A stretch of DNA of 64,000 nt. Source: Monosporascus cannonballus (Eukaryota > Ascomycota > Sordariomycetes > Xylariales). The stretch covers positions 62,001 through 126,000 of the forward strand of contig QJNS01000015.1 of the NCBI GenBank assembly GCA_004154925.1, in the 5' to 3' direction. How positions within the stretch are numbered: position 1 is the first letter of the stretch; the number at the start of each line of letters is the position of its first letter. A program made the position numbers and the translations under genes. Under the pieces are notes generated by a model, which saw only the letters and a program-made list of their open reading frames with translations, did no database searches and was not told the DNA's origin. Positions 37,261-51,090 of the stretch are shown piece after piece.

Positions 37261-38859
37261 AATATTTCTAATTAATTTACGAATAGTTATTACAATATTA
37301 ATTATTTAATAAAACGTTTAAATATAAATTCTTTAAAAAATAAAGTTTTTAAGATTTATAATTAATATTAACGGCTTAAAGATAAACTGCCGATAAGTTA
37401 ATATTAATAAAATATGGCCAAAATTAAAATTAATTTATAATATTTAATTATTTTTAAAATTTGCAATTTTTATCGAAAATTTATCGCTTATTATTTACGT
37501 ATTACCGAACTTATTATTAAGCTCTTAAAAAGGGCGTAAGGTAAAAAAAAATAATAAAATTCCGGTAACCCGAAAAGGTTAAAAAGGTGTTCCGAAATTT
37601 AAAAAATATCTTTTAGTCGGCGACTATTCTCCGATATTAAAATAATGCCAAAAATATTAAGGTTAAAATAAATATTTCGATAAAAGTTATATTAAAAATA
37701 TTTTCATAAAAATACGGAAAATATTAACGTTTAATTATATATTGGTTGCAAAAGTTAAATTTAACCGAAAAACGGTAAGTTATAAAGTAATAAAAATTAT
37801 TAATAATTATAAAAAACTTAAAATATTAATAATAATACTTTAAAAGTACCGAAATTTTTTTTTAATATTTACTGATCATATGGCGTTAAAGGACATAATA
37901 AAAGCGCCGGCGCATAATTTTAAAAGAAAATTAACTTAATAAGTTTATTATTTTACGTAATTTAATTTTAAAATCTAATACTGACTGAATACCGTTAACC
38001 TAGCAAATAAGTTATTTAAACGTTTAAATTATATGTTAAGAGAAATCGCATATAAAAACGTAATCTTTACGTTATTTAAAAAAATTTGGATTTACGAATA
38101 ATATGCCGGAAAACGTACGGAAAACGGTTATAAATATATAGCGTGATTTAAAGCATTATGAGGGGACAAAAGGCTTTATAAAAATAACGTAAAATTCGCT
38201 TATTATAAAATTTCCAGATAGATTTTAGGTAACGAAAATTCAAATAACCATTATTTACGTAAAAAAAACAGAAAACCTTTATTATATAATTATAAAAAAT
38301 TTTCGAAAAAAAAAGAAAATAAAAAACCATATATTAATTAAACTTATTATTTACGAATAATAATATAAGTATAAATCGTAATAATAACATAATTAACAAT
38401 TAAATAATAATAACCGTAAATTACGACCGTATTATAATTAGATTTCGAAAAATTTGAAAAAAATAAAATTAATATTAAGATTATTATTTATAATTAATAC
38501 GTTTTATATTTTTTAACGAAAAAACTAATTAAAAATAAAACGGCATTTTAATTAAAAATTTTCCGATAATTTTATGATTAAGTTCGAAAATTACAAATTA
38601 AGGATTTAAATATTATAAAATTAATACGGATAACTAAATATTAAACCGGAATAAAAGAAAAATATTTTTAAACCTAAATAAGGTTTTATATTATCGGAAT
38701 AAATTCGTAATCTCGTTACAAAACGTTTTACGGAAATAATTAATTAATTAATATTATAATAATTTAAAAATAAGATACATAAAATATATCCGTACGTTAA
38801 AATTAATAACCAGAAAATTTTATTAAGAAAATATGGCGAATAATATCCGAAAATATATT

Positions 38860-39010
38860 AAATAATATCCAAATTACCATAACATAATAAAGTTACGCCA
38901 TAAACTATATGGACAATTATAGCCCTTATTATTATCTAAATAACCTTTTTAAAAAATCTCATTAAATTTTATTACAGGATTTCCTAAAAACCTAAGTTTA
39001 AATAGGTTAA
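38860..39010 (+). pseudogene. integrase relic (element 2)
   Basis: The frame near 38885-38995 reads NIIKLRHKLYGQL-stop-PLLLSK and then KISLNFITGFPKN. The family has RHKPYGQLQPL followed by SLDFITGFP. The Asn in SLNF is the mutated first catalytic Asp. Confidence 0.75.
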
Positions 39011-39999
39011 AATACGACATAATCCTAGTAATCGTTAACCGTTTTACGAAATTAAAATTATTTATCTTTATAATTAAAATTTTAACTGCAGCCGAATTAA
39101 TTTAATTGTTTTATAATAAGATTAAATATAAATTCGGTAAGTTAATTAGAATTATTAATAATAAAAACAAATTATTAATAAATTAATTCTAGGTAAAATT
39201 TTGCAAAAAACGAAATATAAAACGGCGAATATTAACTGCTTATTATTTGCAAACCGATAAATAAACGAAATATATTTATTAGGTTTTAAAATATTACTTC
39301 CGTAATTATGTTAATAAGTATTAAAATAACTGGACAAAATTATTGCAAAATATAGAATTCGTACATAACAATACGTAAAACGCGTTTACCGGTTATTTTC
39401 CGTTCGAAACTTTATATAAATATTATTTAAAAATAATAAAATACCTTTTATAAAGGTTTAAAGAATAAATATAAAGAATTAAAAAACGTTTCGAAAAAAT
39501 GGTAATTATTTATCGAATAATATATAAATATTAAAAAAAATAACGGCAGCCCAGAAAAAATATTATAATTAACGTTATACGTTTATAAAATTTTAATTAA
39601 GGTAATAAATAAATTTATTAACTAAAAACTTTAAATTTAAAAATAAAAAGCTTATATTTACTTATACCTAGGTTGCGATCAAAAAGCAAATAGGCTTTTA
39701 AGTAAATAAAATAATCCTTTTTATTAAATATTAACGGATATATAATATATTTCCAATATCCTTATTAAAACCGTAATATAATTAGGAACCGGGCGACGTC
39801 CAAATAACGTTACCGGACTTAATAAAAAAATAAGAAAAATAAATAATAAAAAAATATTATCCATTACCGAGATAACCGAGGATAACGCAAATATCTGATT
39901 AAATAAAACCGCTGGCCCGCCAAATACAATACGTAAAAACTCCGAAAACATTTCGAATACGCGCTTAAAATATTATAACGTTACAAAAAAAATTAAATA

Positions 40000-41611
40000 C
40001 GTATATAGGAAATAAAATAACTTAAAAACCGCAAAATAATAATAATTTAATCGGAAATTAGTTGCCTAATAATTATAAAAATTACAACAAATAATTTCAA
40101 ATAAAATTAAAATATTAATATTAAAATATTACCTAATTATATAATTACTTTTAAACTTTTAACGAATAATTACCTTTTCGTATACCGATCGAAAATTTAC
40201 AAATAATGCAAAAAAAATTAAACCTTTATTTCGAAAATAAAATTTCGTATTTAATTATTAAATTTTACGTTAATTAGCCTTTAATAAACGTACTAAAGAA
40301 ATTAATACAAAAATATCGGAAAATAATCGGAAAATATACGACGGCAAAAAATAAATACGTTTATTAAATTTATTAAGCGTAAAACCTGAAAAAAGTTTAA
40401 AAACGTTTTATTTTTTATAAAAAATAAAGCCTAAATAACCGGAATACAATTTATTATTAATTGGAAATAAGGCGCCGTTCTTAAAGCGCTTAATATATTT
40501 AGGTTTGGTAATAACTTTGCCAGGCAAAGCTATTTTTTAATCATAGTTCTTAATAAGCATTAAAACTTCGTTAAAACGTCGGAAAACGGGCGAAAAATAC
40601 TTATAAGCAAAAAACGTAACGGCATAACGGCTTTCGAAAATCGCTTTACTTATAAAAATACCTTAAAATTACGCTTAATCGGAAATTAATTGCGAAATAA
40701 TAAGAAAAAAAATCGTAACATTTATAAAATAACGTTAAAATTAGATTTCCGCAGCTATAACGGACGATCGGAAATCGACTTTAGTTATATTAAGAAAACG
40801 ATATTCCTTAATAATAATTACGTTAAGGGCAAATTCGGCTTTGCGAAAAACGTTAAGTCGACGACCGACCATAATTACGTTAAAACGTTCGTACTAAGTA
40901 CCCGTAATACGAACTTTTTCGAATTCGTCGATTAACTCCTAATTATCGGTACCGAATTAAAAAACCGTTTAAATAATACCCTTAAAGATAATCGGAATTT
41001 AAACGAAAATCAAATAGCAATATTAATAATATTAAAAATAACTATTTATCGCGCGAAAAATCTTATAATAATAATTAATTACGATATAATTTAAGGCGTC
41101 CGGAATTTAAACGCAAACCGTATAATAATTAAAATAACGTTATATTACGTAAATATAATACGGCTTATTATTACCCGTAATATAATTAATATTTATTTCA
41201 TTATCGGCGTTAAAGGGATAACGTTCGAAAAAATCCCAATCCTCCTTAATATTAAAGTATTACTTCTCTTAAAACTCCTTACGAAAAAAAAACATAACGA
41301 ACGGAAATAGGACGCAGAACAAACGGAAAAGGCGAAATAAAAATAAAGAAAAACGGGAAACCGAACGGAACGCGTACGTAAAAAGAATAAAAATATAAGC
41401 GCGAAAAAAAAGGTAAACAAAATAAAATTAAAAATAAATTATAATAAAAAATTAGGCGGAACATAATTAATTACGTAATATAATACGCATTAATCATTAC
41501 GGCAACTATTTATAATATAATATAACGGTAAATTATCGGCAAACATACGTAACCAAATCTGTAAAATACGTTATATCAAATTAATAATATTATTATTAAA
41601 AACTAACAATT
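40000..41611 (+). other. 3' internal part of element 2
   Basis: A less decoded portion between the pol relic and the 3' LTR. Short open frames occur (for example 40690-40935, 81 codons, Asn/Lys-rich), but none matches a known retrotransposon domain. It may hold an extra non-pol region or simply eroded pol sequence. Confidence 0.35.
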
Positions 41612-41628
41612 TAAAAAGGGGAAATAAT
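41612..41628 (+). other. polypurine tract (element 2)
   Basis: AAAAAGGGGAAATAAT lies directly before the 3' LTR (41629). It confirms plus orientation and the LTR boundary. Confidence 0.8.
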
Positions 41629-41834
41629 TATAAAAATATAACCCCTATAAGGATAAAACTAGTAACCGACCAGCCACCGATTAGCCACCGACCTACTTAC
41701 TAATATAAATCCACCATCTGGCAGCTAATAAGAAACGCCAGATAAAAATAACTTAATATACTTACTTCTTGGAATCTGCTTTACGACTGGTCGGAAATCA
41801 CCTTACCCAGCTTACAGCTATCCATTATCTTACA
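41629..41834 (+). repeat. 3' LTR of element 2 (206 bp)
   Basis: Ends ...CATTATCTTACA and is followed by TATTT (41835-41839). It keeps more GC in its right half than the 5' LTR does (for example CCAGCTTACAGCTATCC against TTAGCTTATAACTATTT). Confidence 0.92.
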
Positions 41835-41839
41835 TATTT

Positions 41840-44492
41840 CTTAAAACAGCTTAATTCGTTTCTGTTAAAGTTATAAATATAATAAAATTTCGAAAGCAAA
41901 ATTTAAAAAACAATTTAATTTTTTTACTATATTTTAATAAATTTTTATTTAGTTTTTTAAGTAGTTATTTTTTCTTATATTATTATAATAATATATTAGT
42001 TTTATATTTTATATCTTTTAGGCTATTATTATCAATTGTTATTTAATTACTTATATTTTGTTTTAATAATTATAATAACGATATATTTTACATATTTCTA
42101 ATATTTTATCTCCGTTTTATATATTATTCTTATATATAATAAGGGATTTATTCTATTTATAACTTTGTATTTGGTATTATTTTCAATTAAATGTTAAAAT
42201 CATAAAGGTTTTTTATACGTTAACGAAATATAAACCGAATTTTACCTGATTAATTCCCTTATTATTTAAGATTTCGTACTAATATATATAAAAAGATTTT
42301 AAAATTATATTATAATTTCTAAATAAAACTATACCAAAATTAATTATCTCGTATCGTTATCAAATTAAATTCTTGAAATACTTAATTTCGCATTTAATTT
42401 TTTCTTTATTATAAACGAAATTTTCATTTTCAGTATTCCGAATTATATAAATATACAATTCAAACTTTTAAAATAATTTAAATTTATTAATAACCCATTA
42501 TGTAATATATATTTCGTTTAAAATTCCGCGATTTTTATTACGGTATATTAGTACGTTTTAATTCGTATTTCCAATATAAAAAAGTTATTAATAGTTTTTA
42601 TAGTTACGTTTAAAACCTTTTCTCAACAATATTTCTTAACTTTTTAAGATTTCGTTATTTTATAGTCTTTTAAAAATAATAGTTTTTCTTTTAATTCTTT
42701 TTTACAGTCGTTGAATCGTATTTATAGTTCTATATATAACATTTTAAATTATTACATTTATCGTTTTTATTGGCATATTTGCTTTTTAAAAAGTATTAAT
42801 TATTCTTAATTATCTTATAAGTTCTTATCTTATTCAATGTGTCTTTTCTATATAACGTTTAATATCTTATTAAATCTCTTATATTTTGTGGTTTTTAAAA
42901 AGAATTGGCAATAAAGTATCAAATTTTTTTCACGTTTATTTTTCTTAAAGGCCTAAAAGAATATTGAGTAGAAATAAAAGTATGTAATAATTTTCTAGTA
43001 ATATATATATTATATACTAAATCAACTTTTTTGCTAATTAATAATTACATTAATTGTAAAAATAAAAACAGTTTTTTACAAGTGTTATTTTTCTTTCAGT
43101 TAACTTTATAAATTTATTCGTTTATGTATATTTTTTTAAAAGACGATAATTCGAAAATATCGATACCATTGTTTATCTACTTTTAAAATTCCGATTTAAT
43201 TTTAAAAAAAACGAATATGTCTTAAATATAGTTATAATACGTTAATAAATAAATCATTTTCCATTCGTTATATACTAAGTTTTTGTATCTTCTATAACAT
43301 ATAACGTATATCTTGTCGTATCGATTTAGAATTTTAAAGTAAACAGCTTTTATTTATTTCTGGTATATCTTTAATTATTTCTTTAAGGCGTTTTGTTATT
43401 TTTAGACGTTTTTTGTATTAACTGTTTAACTTTTCGTATTCGGCGTCGAATTTCTTATTACAAGAGCTTTCACTTATACTAAATCCGAATTATATAAATA
43501 TTTTTCTTATACTTATTAAAAGGTTTCACGTTTAAGTGAATTAATCGTCTTTCTAGAATAAAAGTTTAACTTCCTAATCGTCAAGATTCCTTACAAGTAC
43601 TTCGACAATATTCTATTTTGCCGTAATTACAATATTTAACTTGACTTTTATTTTTACGTTGAACTATTTCGAATTTTATAAATCCTAGCGTAATACTATA
43701 AAATATAAAAAGTATGTTACGTTTTTTTGAATTAACTAACTGCCTAAAATATATTAAAATATATTATCCTTTTTTTTGTATAACGTTTATATAATATTTT
43801 ATTAATCTGAATAACTTCTACAATACAACGATTTAAATTTTAAAATTTAATAATTTATTTATTATATTTTCTGCGTTAGTTTTTAATATTTTATAAAATA
43901 TATCAATTAAATTATTATTTTTACTATCGGTTTATCTTATCTTAGATGTAAAGTTTCTAAATATAACAACGTATTTCGAAATATACTCTTTTTATTATAA
44001 TTATAAAATTTGTTATATCGCTGTTCGTTTTTTATTTAGATTTTCAAAATTAATCTTTAGTTTTTCTTTCAAGTTCGTATAATTAAAACCCTTTAATAAC
44101 TTTTTCTAATCGACCTTAACGTTTTTTATATAATCACTTATTATTAATTTAAACGAATTCAAACTATCCCTAATAAAAAAAACACTGTAATAAAAATTCT
44201 ACTGATACGTTTGTTCAAATTTTAAAAACGGAAATATATTTACGCATAGGTGAAAAGATTTTAAAAGCTTTTTTTTCTATTATAAAGCTAAGAATTTTTG
44301 GCCTTGTATTTTAATACAATAATACCAATTAAGATAACTGTTACTTGAGTTATAAATTGCTAAACAAAATTTCGAACTTTTTAATACTGGCTTAAAAACA
44401 CTTAATAATGAAAAATATCTAAAAATCGATCGATATTTCGATTAAAAAGGCATTATTTAAAGTTTAAAAGCATTATCAACAAGTGTATAATA
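41840..44492 (-). mobile_element. right half of element D interior
   Basis: T-rich on the plus strand, so any coding was on the minus strand. The only firm landmark is the zinc-knuckle relic at 43593-43634. It lies about 860 bp inside D3, a normal distance from a 5' LTR to the end of gag. Confidence 0.5.
43593..43634 (-). pseudogene. gag zinc-knuckle relic (element D)
   Basis: Minus-strand codons read Y-C-N-Y-G-K-I-E-Y-C-R-S-T-C. The ligand positions follow CX2CX4HX4C with Cys, Cys and His changed to Tyr and the last Cys kept. This gives the orientation of element D. Confidence 0.65.
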
Positions 44493-44884
44493 TATAAAGA
44501 CTAAAGATTTAGTTAATTATTAAGCTTATATTTTACGAATTTATTTTAATAAAAATATAGTAAAAATCTAAATAATAAAATAACATAATTATATTAGTAA
44601 TACTAAAAGTATTTCAAATTACGATATTATATTTCAAATTGCGATTACTTAAAAAATAGAAATAAGAAATATATATGTTTTTACTTTTATTTTAAAACGC
44701 TTAAAATATTTAACTCTTTAAGCTTTTTATATATTTTAATCCTTCTTAACAAGTTTAAAATATTTAAAGTACTAAAACCTTTTTAAAAACCCTTAAACTT
44801 ATTACGTAATTAGTTTTTATATCGAGTTTAGTTCTCTTTTACCTTAATCGTTTTTGAGCTCGCTAAGCCAGTTAGATTATAACA
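44493..44884. repeat. D3, decayed copy of the D repeat
   Basis: Aligns with D1 and D2 in the same direction. Shared blocks include TTAGTTAATTATTAAGCTTAT near the start, and the end reads GCTAAGCCAGTTAGATTATAACA. It would be the 5' LTR of the minus-strand element D. Confidence 0.65.
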
Positions 44885-47800
44885 ATTTTGGTTAAATATT
44901 TTATTCTTATGTTTATTTTTATAAAAGTTATATTAAAGAAAATTTTTTACTATTTCAGGTTAAAAATATCAAACGTTGGGTAAATACGGCCGCGAAAATA
45001 TAATTTTTATATCGTTTCGTCATTTTTCGATTTAAATATACATTAATAAATCGTTTTTTTTCGTTTAATTTATTTTCGTTAACTTGTTATTTTATCAATG
45101 TCCTATTTTTTATTCATATCGTAAAAATAAAAATATATTTATAAATATAAATAAAATTCGTTATTAGGTAAGTAATACGTTACTGTTATATAAACGAAAT
45201 ACTATTTATATTATTTTAGCATTGTATTAAGAAAATTACACAATTAAATTTATTAAATTAAAGTCAACTTATTTAAATATTTTTAATAACTATAATATAA
45301 CTTGAATCAATTTCGGTAGCTGTTGTATATAAGATATATCGAAAATATATCGAAAAAGTACCGTTTTAATATTACGTTAACGAAAATTAAAAATAATATT
45401 TGGTTTTATATTTCTTTTTTCTTTTATATTTTCCGCTTTTCTTTCGTAGGTTTATTAATTAATACAGTTTATTTACTAAATAGCTTTATAAGTTTGTTTG
45501 CTAGTTTTTTACTTACGTTAAACTTTAATCCGTTTTACGCCTAATTTTTAAATATATGCTTATAACGTATTAATAAAATACAAAATTTTAATATTGAAAT
45601 AATATAGCCGTTTTTTATTAAACATATTCGGCGTTATTAATATCCCGTTAGCAATTTATTCCGGTTTTATAGGTTTCTTTTTGTTATTATTAATTAATAA
45701 TAATTGATTATAATTTTAATTATTATCAGTTTTATATTATATATGCGGCGTTTCGTTGATATATTATTACTATTCGATTTTATTTTAATTGTAATTTATT
45801 TAATTTGTTTTATATATACTTAACGACCTTTCAACCGGTTTATAATACGCTGTTATCGTGAAAATATTTGAACAAAAATTATACTTATTCTATTTTTTAT
45901 AAATATGTTAAAACCCTTTTATACTTAATAAAAATTTGTCGTATATTTATTAAATATGTTTTGAATTTCTAGATATTATATTTAATAAGGTAAAACTTTT
46001 ATTTAGCAAAAGATTTCCGTTTATTTTAAATATTTTATATCAGCTGATATTTTGTTTAATTTGCATTTATTTGTCGCTTTTAAAATTAAAAAATATTATT
46101 TAATTGATGATTTTTTTCGATTCTTTTTCGACTTTAAAAATGATATAAAGATATATTATATAACCGGAAGTATTTTTGGAAGTAAGTAAATTCAATAAGC
46201 TTGTAAATATATTCATTTAATAAGTGTTATTTAAATATATATCAATATTAATTTAAAAAATCTACTTAAATTTTACACCTTTCGCAGCTAGGTTGACGAA
46301 TTAATTTCTTGTAAAAAATTAGTATGAAGTATTTTTAAGCATAATATTTTAAGGTTAATTACGGTCTTTTTTTAATGTTCGTTTATATATTAGCAAATTT
46401 CTGTTATATATTTTAAGTTCATAGTAATCTTTTAAAATTGAAGTTGAACATCTTTTAATATTTCTTTTATTTTACGGAGATGATAATTATATAAAGTTTC
46501 GAATAGCTAATATTTTGTTAATTTGGTTTTATAATCATTAAAAGCAAATTCTGTGTTGTACAAAAACTATATTTAATTTATTTAATATTTATACTAATTA
46601 TTTTTAATATATTTCTTCAAATTTCAACTCTGCGTTTAATTTAAAAATTTTAAAAAGTAATCAAGAGTAAATAATAATCATTTTATTTTTAAATCAGTAA
46701 AGTCTGGTTCAAAATTTATTAATAAATAATTTATCTTTATTATTCACTATTTTTAATAAAAATGAAATCGATCTTTTATCCTTTTACATAATATTTTGAC
46801 TAATTTCGTGATAAATAAAATTTAATTATAAATAAAGAAATGGCATTTTTCTAAACAGTTAACAATTGTTAAAATAATATTATATATACGTTTATAGTCC
46901 TTAAATTTAAAACGTAGTTCTTTAATAGAGTTTATATTTAATTTTTTTAAAATAATTCTTCAGATAAAAATGGAAATCATAACGTTTTATAAGGTTTGTA
47001 TCTAAACTTTTATATATTTTAGCATATTAAATATATTTTGATATAACGTTAAATGTTGTTTATTAAAGTTTTCTCATATATTTTACAGTTAGTGTAAGTA
47101 ATAATTTTTTAACTTGTTATATTTTCTATATAGTGCGTATTATAGTATTAATTAATAAATTATTCCGGTAGAATATATTACAACAATATAATAAATTTAT
47201 TCTGATAAAATAAAACGTTGATAAATTTTATATAATAAACTTTTTAAATTTCGACGGTTTTTTAAGTTAAAATTAGAAATTTATAAAAATTTGAATGTTT
47301 GACATGTAATTCGTAAATTTTACTATAAAAATATTACGAAACTTTTGGAATAAATATTATTTCGTTTAAAGTTAATTCTTTCGTTATTATACGTAAAACG
47401 TATTATTTTAGTATAATAATTTTAACCTGTTCGTTTTTTAATTCTGCTATTAATTCGGTACTAAAGCGGTATTTTATCGCTATATTCGGTTATAGTTTTT
47501 TAAGACTGTTTTAGTAATAGCCGTTATTTGCATTTTTTTTTACTATATATATTATATATAACAAATACTAGTATGTGATTTTTTTCGTTTGTTTTTCGAA
47601 AAGTAATTTGTAATTATAAAATAAATGTTTTACGTTATTTTGCCGTTAATTATAATTATTTCAAGTTTTTTTACTTTATATTTATTGGAAAGTTTAATCG
47701 TAAAACACTTTTAATCGATTTTAGTAAATTATTTTACTTAGTCGTATATTTTACATTTATAAAATATAATAAGTATTAAATATTTAATTGCTTTAAGTAA

Positions 47801-50800
47801 TTTATTAATTAATTAAATTTGTATGAATAAATATTAATATTATGTTATTATATTTAATCGTTGTAAATATATAATTTAGTTTCTAATTGAAGCAATTAAT
47901 AGAAATAATTCTTTAATTAATATTAAAATTCGAAGTTAAATTAAAGTAATAGAAAAAAATAAGGGGTAAAAATCTTTCAAAAGTTTTGTATAAATATAAC
48001 GGTTATGTTTTAAGTATTTAATAGTTTATTTAAAACAAAATCTTTTGTTCGATAATTTTGAATATTATTACTATAATTTTAATTTTTGTAAATAATAAAT
48101 AATTATTAATATTCTGTTTTTTATTTGGTTTAAGTATTACAAGGTTTTAGTGCTCCAAAGTTATTAATCTACTATTTGTTTGATGAAATTATAATAAGAT
48201 ATTTAATATCGTTTTAATATATTTATTTATTTTTATTCAGATATATTTGATAAAGATTTAATACTAAAAATAATTATATTATAAAAAACGGTTTTCGTTT
48301 TTTAAACATTTCGATTATTTTATTAATTTATTTTTAAACTTTATACGGATGTTGTTTTAAAAATAAATAAACTTTAAATATGTTTAGACGTTATATATTA
48401 ATTTAAATAATTTTTATTTTGAATTATAATAGTTTGTAAAAAGCTTATTGTCTGTTTCAATATTTACTATTTAATTTAAAAACTCGTATTTAGCTAATTA
48501 TATAAATAATAATTATCTTTTAAACGTTTTTATATTAATCGAAAATATTACGATATTATTTTTTAAAAATATAAATTAAATTTAAGCGATAAAACCTGTT
48601 AAAACTTTAGGTATATATTTTAAAAGGTTATAAAACTGTTTAAAAGTTTTTAAAAAAAACTTGTATATTTTAATATTATTATAGATTTAAATGAGGATTT
48701 TCTATTTAAAAGGTAATATATTATAAATTGCTTTTGTTTTCATATATATATAATGATATATATATTCTAAGTTTATAATTTAAATCATATATCAGATTTC
48801 AATTAATTTATAATTTTAAAAATTAACGATAAGAAATACCGAGTTTTTACGATAACCCTGATTAACAACTGATAATTAATATATAATCGTAAATTATGGT
48901 TTTTTAAATACAAATAAAACGGAAAGAGTAATTTTCGATACCGATTTTCGAATTCGTTTAATTTGTAAATATTTGCGAATATTTTTCGAGTTTTTATTAG
49001 TAAACTTTTAAACATAAGTGATTCTGCTTTATAAACGGTGATTTGCTTAATATTAAATTTATAATATATTTCATTTCTCGAAATATAAAAAACGATTTCG
49101 GTATTTTTAGAAATATATATCGTAGAAGTTTTTTTAAAAACTTAAATAATAATACAGTTTCCAAAATAATGCTTTTTTGTAAAATTCGTAAATATTATAG
49201 TTATTATTGAATTTAACGAAGTTAATAACGTAAATGAACTTTTTAATAAATATTAAATATATTAATTTTTCGTTTTCGATTTTTATACTTTTTATAACTT
49301 TATTTATACTTTATCATATTTAATAGTATACTTAATAGATTTATTTTTAATTAGAATTATAATATATTTAAAACACCGCTGGGGCTTTTTCTTATTATTT
49401 GTTGCTTTTATTTTTATTTTTAAACGCTTATAACATTTAATATTAACTTATTGATTTTTCTTACCGTAAATATATCGACGATAATAAAACATAAAATATA
49501 TTTCCGTATTTAGATTATTTGTACTATAACCGTGCGTTAAATGTTTTTAAATAAGGATAATTATATTTTTTTAATAATAATTTTACATTAATCGTACGAT
49601 ATTATTCGGCCGAAATAAATTAAACTGATCTTTTTACCCTAGCCGTATTTTTTCTAATTTATTTGAATTTTTGAAAAAGGTAAGGCTTCTTTCAACGATA
49701 AATTATTTCTTAATTTCCTTAGAGTTATATTTCAGTTAAAAAGAAAAAATATTTTTATCTTTTCTTTTAAAATCGAAATTAATATAATTTTTTTAGAATT
49801 GTAATATATCTAGACGTAACTTTTTAAAAGTATTTCACGACTTTTTAAATAGAAGAAGTTTATTACAGTCGATATCTATTCGGCGATAAAGGGATTTTTG
49901 TAAAGTTTTATTTGTTTTTCGTTTAATTCGAATATTTTTAATTAAATCTTGTTCGTTAAAATTTTTAAAACTTATTCTAATATCTTTATTTATTTTTTTG
50001 CCTAGACTTTTAGCTTCAACGCAAGTAATTTATATATAATTAGTTTCTGTAATCATATTTAATAAGTTGTTGAAAATATTTATTATTCATATAATTTCAT
50101 TTTAATTTGTTTTTAATTGTTAGTAAAAATAATTTATTAATTTAAAATATTTTTTAAGTTAAGGCTTACGTTTTCGAGCTTAAGTAAATACGTTTTCTAA
50201 GTGATTAAAAAGTTTATTAACGATTTTTAATACATTTTATTTTTTAGTATATATTTTCAAACGTCAAGTATATATATTTAAAATTCAAGTAATTTCTCAA
50301 AAATTTACAAGGTTTTTAAATTAACTTTTATAGTTTTTTATATAGTATTTTAATTCTGTTATCGTTTTAATTCTTTTATTGTTTTAATTATTAGAAATAG
50401 TTTTATATTCTTTACACCTTTATAAATATACATCACGTGTTTTAATATTATTAATTATTATAAATACAATTTATTTGTTTCGTTTTTATATCGAAAATGA
50501 TCGGTAAATAATCGCTCGGACTATTTTCGTAATTTTAAATACTTTTTCACGATTTATTCATTATGCTGATTTGTAGTGAAATCTATTAAGCGGTTAAGTT
50601 TTTATCGATTACGTTTCGTTTATTTAGTAAAAGGTTTTTGCGTTTTTTCGAACATGTTACTTTTTTATCGTACTTTGTAACATAAACGCAAAGGCTTATC
50701 GTTAAAAATATGTGAAGTACTTAATTTATACTTTAATTTTCGTCGTTTTAAGACAAATTTATAATTATAATCGATCGTATTTTTTACGATCGCGTCGTTG

Positions 50801-50905
50801 AATTCCGTTTTTTATTGTTATTTTGTATAAACTCGATTAGTATAAGTTAAGTTCGAAAGCGCATTATTTTATTCCTGTTAATTATTACGTTATTTAAAAG
50901 TAAAA
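44885..50905. other. AT-rich RIP-degraded DNA, no gene
   Basis: A 6-kb T-rich block between D3 and E2, probably the interior of the outer element bounded by E1 and E2. Frames are short and random, and I identified no protein landmark. Confidence 0.45.
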
Positions 50906-51090
50906 TGTAGATATATAAAAAGTAAATATATAAGCAAAATAATACCCGACTATTCTTAAATTATTTTAAAAAATGTGTTAATAAACGTTTATTTAGATTA
51001 CAAATATATTTATTTGTATAAGGGATTTTATAGTTACTCTAAGTAATTAAGTCGATAATTAGTTGTCGAAATTTAGCCGAGTATTTTGTA
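50906..51090. repeat. E2, repeat flanking the nested block (right)
   Basis: Direct partner of E1 (29032-29215). The best-aligned part is 50985-51090. The outer limits are approximate, and no target duplication could be recognised after so much mutation. Confidence 0.5.

Larger units (their letters stand above)
34496..41834 (+). mobile_element. full-length Ty3/gypsy retrotransposon, RIP-inactivated (element 2)
   Basis: A 7339-bp element with two 206-bp LTRs and a perfect 5-bp duplication (TATTT, 34491-34495 and 41835-41839). A polypurine tract AAAAAGGGGAAA lies before the 3' LTR. Plus-strand relics come in order: gag zinc knuckle 35949-35990, RT motif YLNNIIIF (from YLDDIL) at 37213-37236, and an integrase core reading SLNFITGFPKN near 38960-38995, with catalytic Asp turned to Asn. 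The order RT before integrase places it in Ty3/gypsy. Catalytic residues are lost and stops are frequent. A reversed 5' fragment of the same family lies at 19960-20729. Confidence 0.9.
29960..44884 (-). mobile_element. putative LTR element D (minus), split by element 2
   Basis: D2 and D3 are direct repeats about 14.5 kb apart. Subtracting element 2 (7339 bp plus duplication) leaves an internal region of about 6.8 kb, a normal retrotransposon size. That region is T-rich on the plus strand, so coding would be on the minus strand. A gag zinc-knuckle relic is visible there at 43634-43593. A purine tract (minus strand) borders D2. I could not identify RT, so the superfamily is open. The nesting is an inference from spacing and orientation. 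Confidence 0.55.

Noticed and set aside
40690..40935. An 81-codon Asn/Lys-rich frame as a gene.
   Set aside because: It lies inside element 2 in AT-rich decayed DNA. No start context or domain supports it.
41840..44490. Assignment of element D to Ty1/copia.
   Set aside because: I tried reading minus-strand integrase and RT blocks but found no convincing motif. Only the gag knuckle is clear, so the superfamily stays open.
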